28,622 bases of DNA from an uncultured Pelagibacteraceae bacterium (GTDB lineage: Bacteria; Pseudomonadota; Alphaproteobacteria; Pelagibacterales; Pelagibacteraceae), in contig CACKPP010000006.1 of the NCBI GenBank assembly GCA_902602105.1, positions 1 to 28,622 on the forward strand, read 5' to 3'. The notes below the pieces were generated by a model that did no database searches, had not been told where the DNA came from, and was given only the letters and a program-made list of their open reading frames with translations. The translations under genes and the position numbers were made by a program. Shown piece by piece: positions 19,533 to 27,685 of this stretch (positions within the stretch are counted from its first letter, which is position 1; each line of letters starts with the position of its first letter).

Positions 19533-20535
19533 CTATTTGATTTTTTGTTTTATAAAATAAATTCCCTTTTTTTTGGAGATATAAATCTATAGTTAAAATT
19601 AAACTTTTAGTTAAATTTAATTTTGGACGCCATTTTAATTCTTTAAAGATTTTTTTTGCAGAAAGTTTAAGATACTTTTTTTCTCTAATTTTACTTTTTA
19701 TTTTTTTTATTTTAAGATTGTTAATTTGAGTTTTTGTTTTTATTATATCTAAAATTTTACCTACACTTACCTGGGATGTTTTATTGGGAGCTAGATTATA
19801 AGCTAGAGTCTTATTTTTTTTAATATTTTTATTTATGATAATTAAAAAAGCATTAATTACATCTAAGATATGTAACCAGGGTCGGGTAGAATGGATAGAT
19901 CTTATTTTAATCTTTTGTTTATTTCGAAAGGCTTTAATTATATCTGGTAATAATCTATTTTGGCCCCAATCTCCTCCACCAATAATATTTCCCGATCTAA
20001 TAAGTACCATCTTTTTATTTAAAAAACTGTAATTATAACTTTGACTAATTATATCCTGGCAAGATTTACTAGCACTATAAGGATCAAGTCCCCCCAAGTT
20101 AGATTTTTCATTCAATGTCTTAAAATCATTTTGATAAACTTTATCAGAAGTAAAAATAACTATTTTTTTTACAGAACTTATTTTCTTTATCATTTCAAAA
20201 ATTTTGATTGATCCAAAAATATTTGTTGAAAAGGTTTCTTTCGGATTTTCAAATCCTTTCTGAACTATAGGTTGAGATGCCAAATGAATAACAATTTCTG
20301 GTTTAAAATTAATTATAGTATTCTTAATTTTATCTAAATTATTAATATCACAATAAACAGTTTTAATTTTTTTTTTAAATTGTGAAGTGTTAGATATATA
20401 ATTTTGATTACTCATCTTGAGTGAAACACCTAAGATTTTTACATCAAGAAGATCAAGGGCTATACTTAACCAGGAACCTACAAAACCGGTGTTACCAAAA
20501 ATCAAAATTTTTTTATTTTTAAGGTTTTTATACAT
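19516..20535 (-). CDS. rfbG: CDP-glucose 4,6-dehydratase
   Basis: Converts CDP-glucose to CDP-4-keto-6-deoxyglucose using bound NAD+. The 339-residue extended short-chain dehydrogenase has GNTGFVG (14-20), the substrate/catalytic segment TSDKVYQN with Thr129, Asp131 and Lys132, and the Tyr153-x3-Lys157 pair in DPYSASK. RSGNIIGGGDWGQNRLLPD and STRPWLHILD are characteristic of CDP-glucose rather than dTDP-glucose dehydratases. Length is close to the family norm of about 357. It lies nine bases downstream of rfbF, the enzyme that makes its substrate, in the same transcript. Its end overlaps the convergent Gfo/Idh gene. The family call is strong. Confidence 0.92.
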   Translation of the reverse strand: MYKNLKNKKILIFGNTGFVGSWLSIALDLLDVKILGVSLKMSNQNYISNTSQFKKKIKTVYCDINNLDKIKNTIINFKPEIVIHLASQPIVQKGFENPKETFSTNIFGSIKIFEMIKKISSVKKIVIFTSDKVYQNDFKTLNEKSNLGGLDPYSASKSCQDIISQSYNYSFLNKKMVLIRSGNIIGGGDWGQNRLLPDIIKAFRNKQKIKIRSIHSTRPWLHILDVINAFLIIINKNIKKNKTLAYNLAPNKTSQVSVGKILDIIKTKTQINNLKIKKIKSKIREKKYLKLSAKKIFKELKWRPKLNLTKSLILTIDLYLQKKGNLFYKTKNQIVNFLN

Positions 20536-20544
20536 TTCTAAAAA

Positions 20545-21249
20545 TTACCAAACTTTCCATTTAGATTTTTTATTTTTCCACAGATAATTTAAATCCTTTT
20601 TCTCTCTTAAAGTATCCATACATGCCCAAAATTCATTATGTTTATAGGCTGATAACTGATTTGTTTTAGTTAACTTTGTTAAACAATCTTTTTCAAAAAT
20701 TGTCTCATCATTTCTTAAAAATTTGAATATTCTTTTTGATAATACAAAAAAACCTCCATTAATATATTCCATTGGTTTTTCCTTGATATTATTTACTAAA
20801 AAATTTTTACTGATTGACAAAATTCCTTTTGGGTTTTTATACCTAACAGCGGTAAGGGTAGCTATTTTTTTTTTATTTTTGTGAAATTTAATAAGTTTAT
20901 TTATATTTACATTGGAAAGGCCATCGCCATAAGATAAACAAAAGTTTTCATCCTTTTTTATAAACTTTTTAATTCTTTTAATCCTCCCTCCAGTCATAGT
21001 GTGGAGACCAGTATTTACAAAAGAAATTTTCCAATTTTCTTTCTTTTGATATTTTTCTAATTCATCTTTAATCATATAACCCTTATAACCAAGACAAATA
21101 ACAAATTCTTTATAACCATAATGAGAGTAAATTTTCATAATATGCCAAATGATTGGTTTGGATCCAATCCTAACAAGAGGTTTGGGCTTTATGTTGGTTT
21201 CCTCAGACAACCGAGTACCATATCCTCCTGCTAAAATAACTATTTTCAT
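20545..21249 (-). CDS. rfbF: Glucose-1-phosphate cytidylyltransferase
   Basis: Makes CDP-glucose from CTP and glucose-1-phosphate, the first committed step of CDP-deoxyhexose synthesis. The 234 residues show the nucleotidyltransferase start LAGGYGTRLSEET (6-18), KPKPLVRIGSKPIIWHIM, TMTGGRIKR, YGDGLSNV and INGGFFVL, and end KKSKWKVW. It is about 23 residues shorter than the Salmonella enzyme. The gap falls after GYKGYMIKDELEKYQ, where the Salmonella protein has a loop; all conserved motifs remain in frame, so this looks like a natural deletion and not a frameshift. It is followed nine bases later by rfbG. Identification is strong. Confidence 0.92.
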   Translation of the reverse strand: MKIVILAGGYGTRLSEETNIKPKPLVRIGSKPIIWHIMKIYSHYGYKEFVICLGYKGYMIKDELEKYQKKENWKISFVNTGLHTMTGGRIKRIKKFIKKDENFCLSYGDGLSNVNINKLIKFHKNKKKIATLTAVRYKNPKGILSISKNFLVNNIKEKPMEYINGGFFVLSKRIFKFLRNDETIFEKDCLTKLTKTNQLSAYKHNEFWACMDTLREKKDLNYLWKNKKSKWKVW

Positions 21250-21271
21250 AATTTAATTTTAATTAATCAGA

Positions 21272-21301
21272 TTCACTTTTTTGTTTAAATATGGATATAA
21301 C
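21272..21301 (+). promoter_or_regulatory. Candidate promoter for the GT2-methyltransferase pair
   Basis: TTCACT (21272-21277) and TATAAC (21296-21301) with an 18-bp spacer lie in the 59-bp gap between divergent rfbF and the GT2 gene. The predicted start is 21308, one base before the ATG, so the mRNA would be nearly leaderless. The -35 match is moderate. Confidence 0.4.
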
Positions 21302-21308
21302 ATAAAAT

Positions 21309-22118
21309 ATGAAAAAAAATTATAAAGATATTACCGTTATATTAACTTTATATAAAACTCCTATTAATAAACTGGATAATTTAAGAAATTATAAAAATTA
21401 TAAAATAATTATCTTTGACCAGGGAAAAAACAATTATGTAAAAAATTACCTTAAAAATAAACTAAACTTAAATTTTAAATATTTTAATTCTAAAAAAAAT
21501 ATTGGATTAAGTAAAGCATCTAATTTTTTGCTTTCTAAAGTAAGAACAAAATATTGCTTATTCACTCAACCTGATATTCTGATAAATAATTTTTCAATAC
21601 AAATTTTATATAAAATAATTAAAAGAAAAAAGGATATTATTTTTGTATCTCCAAACCATAAAAAAACTTCAAAAAAGAAATTTGGTTACAAAATTTTAAA
21701 AAAATTAAATTTTTCATGCATTATGTGTGATGTAAAAAAATTAAATAAAATTGGTTTCTTCGATGAAGATTTTTTTCTCTACTGGGAGGATATTTTTCTG
21801 GAAAGAAAAATAAACTTAACAAAATATAAAATGGCTATGGCTTTAAACGCATTAGCAAAACATGATAGCAGCAATTCATCCGAAAATACTTATAAAACTG
21901 ATTTTGTGAGATTTTCAAACTTTTTATATGGAGAATTAGTTTACGATTTTAAATTAAAAAAATTGAGATTTATTAAAATTTTTAGAAAGTTGATCCAAAA
22001 TATAATTTTATTTATCTTTAATATTTTATTTTTTCAATTAAAAGGTTCATTAAAAAACATTGCTTATATAATTGGAGTCTTAAAATTTATAATTTTTTAT
22101 ATGAATAAAATTAAATAA
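21309..22118 (+). CDS. Glycosyltransferase family 2 (rhamnosyltransferase-like)
   Basis: A 269-residue inverting GT-A enzyme. It has the N-terminal strand ITVILTLYK (8-16), the KNIGLSKASN loop (63-72) and an FTQPDILI segment (85-92) where the metal-binding DxD-like site lies. FFDEDFFLYWEDIFLERK (150-167), with the Glu160-Asp161 catalytic-base region, resembles WbbL-type rhamnosyl or deoxyhexosyl transferases. The last 40 residues are hydrophobic and basic (IILFIFNILFF), which suggests membrane attachment. It starts a + strand pair and is followed after one base by a C-methyltransferase. A natural guess is transfer of the branched deoxyhexose built by this island, but the acceptor cannot be read from sequence. 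Confidence 0.85.
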   Translation: MKKNYKDITVILTLYKTPINKLDNLRNYKNYKIIIFDQGKNNYVKNYLKNKLNLNFKYFNSKKNIGLSKASNFLLSKVRTKYCLFTQPDILINNFSIQILYKIIKRKKDIIFVSPNHKKTSKKKFGYKILKKLNFSCIMCDVKKLNKIGFFDEDFFLYWEDIFLERKINLTKYKMAMALNALAKHDSSNSSENTYKTDFVRFSNFLYGELVYDFKLKKLRFIKIFRKLIQNIILFIFNILFFQLKGSLKNIAYIIGVLKFIIFYMNKIK

Positions 22119-22119
22119 A

Positions 22120-23298
22120 ATGAAGAAATTTTTAGATTTGGGATTACAACCTTTAGCAAATTCATATTTAGACAGTAAAAATCTAAATTATAAAGAAAAA
22201 AAATTTCGTCTAGTTATTGGTTTCAATCCAAAAAATTATTTAGTTTCAATATTAAATACTGTTCCTAAAGAAAAGATGTTTAATGAGAGATATCCATATA
22301 AATCTTCAGAATCAAAAACTATGAAAAATTCTTTTAAACTTCTTTCCCAAATAATTAAAAAAAGATTTAAACCAAATCTGGTTTTAGAAATTGGAAGTAA
22401 TGATGGAGCATTCATTAAAAATTTTAGAAAAAATAAAATTATAGGAGTTGAACCTTGCAAAAATTTGGCAAAGATTACAAGTAAGAATGGATATAAAACT
22501 TTCTCAGAATATTGGGACATATCTTTAGCTAAAAAAATCACAAAAAAAAGAAAAATTGATCTAATTTATTCAGCTAATACTTTGAGTCATATAAAAAATT
22601 TTACTGAAATATTTAAAGCTGTAAAATTATCATTGAGCGATAGAGGGATTTTAATTCTTGAGGATCCATCATTATTAGAATGTATAAAAAATGTTGCATA
22701 TGATCAGTTTTATTGTGAACATATTTATGTTTTTTCAACCATTGCATTACAAAAAATTCTTGATCAGTTTGGATTAGAGATATTTGATATTGAAAACACA
22801 AAAACTCATGGAGGATCTAATAGATATTTTATTAAAAGTAAAAAAAATAAGTTCTATAAAATTAACAAAAGATTAAAAAAAAATATTAATTTAGAGAGAA
22901 GAAAAGGATTGCATAAATTTTACACCTATAAAAAGTTTGCAAAAAAGGTTGCTACTTCTAAAGAAAGATTGAATAAAATTTTCAAAACTTTACGGGCAAA
23001 AAATAAAAAAATTATTGGATATGGTGCTACAGCTAAATCATGTACAGTATTAAATTATTGTAAAATAGGAACAGAAAAAATCGACTTTTTTTATGATACA
23101 ACCTCATACAAAATAGGAAAGTTTTTACCTGGAAGTAAAATTAAAATAAAAAAATACAGAAAATTATCAGTAGATGAAGTTGATTATGTTTTTCTTGGAG
23201 CGTGGAATTTTAAAAATGAGATATTCAAAAAAGAACATAAATTTATTAAGCGAGGTGGTAAATTTATTACTCACATCCCTGTGCCTAAAATTATTTAA
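22120..23298 (+). CDS. SAM-dependent sugar C-methyltransferase, NovU/TylCIII-like, lacking zinc cysteines
   Basis: A 392-residue relative of the enzyme at 17464. It begins at FLDLGLQPLANSYLD, the middle of the usual zinc domain. The first CxxC is absent, and an in-frame TGA at 22102 rules out a longer start. The second pair is replaced by Asn residues in GFNPKNYLVSIL. The SAM core VLEIGSNDGAF (88-98), the catalytic segment YCEH (198-201; Tyr, Glu and His kept), THGGSNRYFI and the C-terminal GYGATAKSCTVLNYC are all well preserved, more so than in the other copy. It should therefore be active on a nucleotide-linked keto sugar despite the missing metal. It lies one base after the GT2 gene and converges on the epimerase with an 8-bp overlap. 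Confidence 0.85.
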   Translation: MKKFLDLGLQPLANSYLDSKNLNYKEKKFRLVIGFNPKNYLVSILNTVPKEKMFNERYPYKSSESKTMKNSFKLLSQIIKKRFKPNLVLEIGSNDGAFIKNFRKNKIIGVEPCKNLAKITSKNGYKTFSEYWDISLAKKITKKRKIDLIYSANTLSHIKNFTEIFKAVKLSLSDRGILILEDPSLLECIKNVAYDQFYCEHIYVFSTIALQKILDQFGLEIFDIENTKTHGGSNRYFIKSKKNKFYKINKRLKKNINLERRKGLHKFYTYKKFAKKVATSKERLNKIFKTLRAKNKKIIGYGATAKSCTVLNYCKIGTEKIDFFYDTTSYKIGKFLPGSKIKIKKYRKLSVDEVDYVFLGAWNFKNEIFKKEHKFIKRGGKFITHIPVPKII

Positions 23299-23806
23299 AA
23301 TCTGTAAACTTGATACCAACTTTGTCTTTTTTAGATAAAAGAGGTTTTGTTATAGGCCATTTAATTTTTAAGTCTTTGTCATCCCATTTTATGGTTGTCT
23401 CACTACTTTTATCTCTATAATTTGAGCATTTGTAATAAACCGCACATTCTTTAGACAAACAAAGAAAACCATGCGCAAATTTTTCCGGTATATATAAAGA
23501 AAAATCTGAATTTTGAGAAATCTCTATTGAAAAATGTTTACCATATGTTTTTGAGTTTTTTCTTAAATCAACAACTACATCTAAAATTTTTCCCTGTACT
23601 ACAGTAATAATCTTGGCTTGGCTTTTTTTTGTTTGTAAATGCATACCTCTAAGAGTATTTTTTTTTGAGTAAGAAAAACAATCAAAAATAAACTTTTTTT
23701 TAAGTATTTTATTTTTCTCAACTTCTTTAAAGAAACCTCTTTTATCTTTATAGATCGAGGTTTTTAAAAGTAAAAGACCTTTTATTTTTGTTTTTAATAT
23801 TTTCAT
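23291..23806 (-). CDS. rfbC: RmlC-like 4-keto-6-deoxysugar 3,5- or 3-epimerase
   Basis: A 171-residue cupin enzyme of the dTDP-4-dehydrorhamnose 3,5-epimerase family. Aligned by eye with Salmonella RmlC, the catalytic residues are kept: His56 (LRGMHLQ), Tyr125 (VYYK) and Asp161 (LSKKD). IPEKFAHGF and DVVVDLRKNSKTYGK are also typical. A residue usually Asn (in the NxSxS stretch) is Cys43 here. Since the window carries a CDP- but not a dTDP-glucose dehydratase, the real substrate may be CDP-4-keto-6-deoxyglucose or its methylated form, so the symbol is by homology only. It directly follows the RfbJ-like gene with no gap, in one transcript with rfbA. Confidence 0.87.
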   Translation of the reverse strand: MKILKTKIKGLLLLKTSIYKDKRGFFKEVEKNKILKKKFIFDCFSYSKKNTLRGMHLQTKKSQAKIITVVQGKILDVVVDLRKNSKTYGKHFSIEISQNSDFSLYIPEKFAHGFLCLSKECAVYYKCSNYRDKSSETTIKWDDKDLKIKWPITKPLLSKKDKVGIKFTDFK

Positions 23807-24682
23807 TTAGAATTTATCTTCAATTTTTTTTTGCAAATATTTGTCAGCTTTCCATCCAGGTAAAACATGAATTTTACTTATAAACGGTTTTTCTGTTTTT
23901 TTATTCAAAAATTTTATTTTCATTTTTTTATTTGATTTATTGTTAATTTTTGAAATTAAATTAGAGATTTTAATATTTTTACTATGTTTGAGACAATAAT
24001 CACCGCTTTTTAAACTTCTTTTGAGTAAAATATTTACTGCTTTTACAATATCATTTACATGGACAATATTTAATTCAAGTTTGTTAGATATAATTTTTGT
24101 CTGTAAGTTTTTTCTATAATTTTTAATTAATGTAGGAATTAATTTTTTTCTTTTATCAAATTCTCCAAAACTCTCAAAAAACTTGAGGTTATAACACCTC
24201 AAATTTTTATTTTGAGATGAATAAAATTTTAAAATCATTTCAAAACTTGATTTTGTTGATGCATAAAAATTTTTTGGTAGATAATCTTTTCCATTCATAT
24301 GTTGCATCATTGTCCCAAGATTGATAATTTTTTTTACTTTCAAGTAGATATTTTCTAAAATTATTGTTGGAAAAGTGATATTCGAATTTATAAATAGAGG
24401 TAACTCATCTTGTTTGTGGGAGTTTTTATAAAGTGTTGCAAAATTAACAAAATAATCAATTTTTTTATTTTTTAATTTATTATTTATTTCCTCAAATCTT
24501 GAATAAAAAATAGTACTATATTTTTGATTATATTTTTTTTTTAAAGATTTTAATTCTTTATTATTTTTATTTTTTTTTCTTAAGATATCTAATACATTAT
24601 AACCATTATAAAGAGCATTCTTTAAAAAAATTTTCCCAATAAATCCAGTGGAACCGGTCAATAAGATTGTTTTTGTTTTCAA
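23807..24682 (-). CDS. NAD(P)-dependent 4-ketosugar reductase/epimerase, RfbJ (CDP-abequose synthase)-like
   Basis: A 291-residue short-chain dehydrogenase with LLTGSTGFIG (7-16), an active-site Thr124 in NLGTMMQHM, and Tyr140-x3-Lys144 (YASTK). The GTxxQHMNGKDYLPKNFYASTK context resembles reductases that reduce the 4-keto group of CDP-deoxyhexoses. It would give the final sugar of the pathway. The start codon is TTG (24682-24680): no ATG occurs in frame before residue 125, and the TTG overlaps the rfbA TGA as TTGA, a coupled arrangement. The C-terminal part (HVLPGWKADKYL) is typical of the family. A 10-A run lies near residue 50. The exact product is unknown. Confidence 0.82.
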   Translation of the reverse strand: MKTKTILLTGSTGFIGKIFLKNALYNGYNVLDILRKKNKNNKELKSLKKKYNQKYSTIFYSRFEEINNKLKNKKIDYFVNFATLYKNSHKQDELPLFINSNITFPTIILENIYLKVKKIINLGTMMQHMNGKDYLPKNFYASTKSSFEMILKFYSSQNKNLRCYNLKFFESFGEFDKRKKLIPTLIKNYRKNLQTKIISNKLELNIVHVNDIVKAVNILLKRSLKSGDYCLKHSKNIKISNLISKINNKSNKKMKIKFLNKKTEKPFISKIHVLPGWKADKYLQKKIEDKF

Positions 24683-25545
24683 ATTATAATTTTCTTTAAG
24701 TAGTTGCTATATTCACAATTTCCATAAAACTTCATATTTTGTTTAATCTTATTTTTGTCTATCCATTTTTTAAGTAAAGAAATTTCTTCTAAGCATGCTA
24801 TTTTAATTCCTTGTACTTCTTCTACAGATTTAACATAATTTGACACATTACTTAAATCTTGTATTTTTCCAGCATCAGACCAAATTGCACCTCTGCCTAT
24901 TATTTCATATTTTAGTTTACTATTTTTTTTATATATATTAATCAGATCTGTTATTTCTAGCTCTTTTCTTTTTGAAGGTTTTAATTTTTTTGCATATTTG
25001 CATACATCATTGTCAAAAAAATATAATCCAGTTATTGCATTATTCGATACAAATTTTTTTGGCTTTTCAATTATTTTTTCTATTATTCCATTTTTGATTT
25101 TTGCAATACCATAATTTTCAGGTCTTAAAACTTCCTTCAAAAAAATTGTAGCACCAATTTTATGTTTAGATGATTTTTCAAGTTTTTTTGCTAAGCTTTG
25201 CCCATAAAAAAAATTATCACCAAGAATGAGTGCAACATTATCTTTACCAATAAATGATCTCCCCAAATTAAATGCATCAGGTAGACCCCTGGGTTTAGTT
25301 TGGATTTTATAATTTATTTTTATTCCATATCTTGATCCATCTCCTAACAAGCTCTTAAAATTTTCAATTTGCCCAGGATTTACGATTAATAAAATTTGCC
25401 TTATATCAGCTAACATCATCACAGAAAGAGGATAAAAAATCATAGGCTTGTCATGAATAGGTAATAATTGTTTGTTTACAGATTTAGTTAGTGGACTTAA
25501 TCTAGTCCCTGTTCCGCCTGCGAGAATAATACCTTTTTTTATCAT
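24679..25545 (-). CDS. rfbA: Glucose-1-phosphate thymidylyltransferase
   Basis: Makes dTDP-glucose from dTTP and glucose-1-phosphate. The 288 residues match the RmlA norm of about 290 and show the signature GGTGTRLSPLTKSVNKQLLP (10-29), the GDGSRYGI loop, LGDNFFYG (catalytic Asp near 111), RPENYGIAKI, EKPKKFVSNNAITGLYFFD and GRGAIWSDAGK (IW in place of the usual TAWLDTG-type region). It heads a three-gene - strand transcript with the RfbJ-like reductase and the epimerase. The next enzyme of the dTDP route, RfbB, is not in the window, so dTDP-glucose may be used elsewhere or the enzyme may accept another nucleotide. Confidence 0.92.
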   Translation of the reverse strand: MIKKGIILAGGTGTRLSPLTKSVNKQLLPIHDKPMIFYPLSVMMLADIRQILLIVNPGQIENFKSLLGDGSRYGIKINYKIQTKPRGLPDAFNLGRSFIGKDNVALILGDNFFYGQSLAKKLEKSSKHKIGATIFLKEVLRPENYGIAKIKNGIIEKIIEKPKKFVSNNAITGLYFFDNDVCKYAKKLKPSKRKELEITDLINIYKKNSKLKYEIIGRGAIWSDAGKIQDLSNVSNYVKSVEEVQGIKIACLEEISLLKKWIDKNKIKQNMKFYGNCEYSNYLKKIII

Positions 25546-25571
25546 TTCGGTTTGTAAAAACTCAACATATA

Positions 25572-27682
<2,111 letters not shown>

Positions 27683-27685
27683 ATA

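Larger units (their letters stand above)
16594..25545. other. Surface-polysaccharide biosynthesis island between tRNA-Ser and gyrB
   Basis: Ten genes for nucleotide-sugar synthesis, C-methylation and glycosyl transfer lie between tRNA-Ser and gyrB, in five alternating strand blocks. Composition is more AT-rich than the flanks by inspection: for example 18301-18360 has 10 G/C of 60, against 23 of 60 at 14461-14520. Its proteins are unusually rich in Lys, Ile, Asn and Phe. No integrase, transposase or duplicated tRNA end was found, so replacement by homologous recombination between conserved flanks fits better than a self-mobile element. This is inference from content and position. Confidence 0.65.

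Noticed and set aside
20545..21249. Frameshift as the cause of the short RfbF
   Set aside because: The frame is open throughout and all motifs on both sides of the missing segment are in the same frame.
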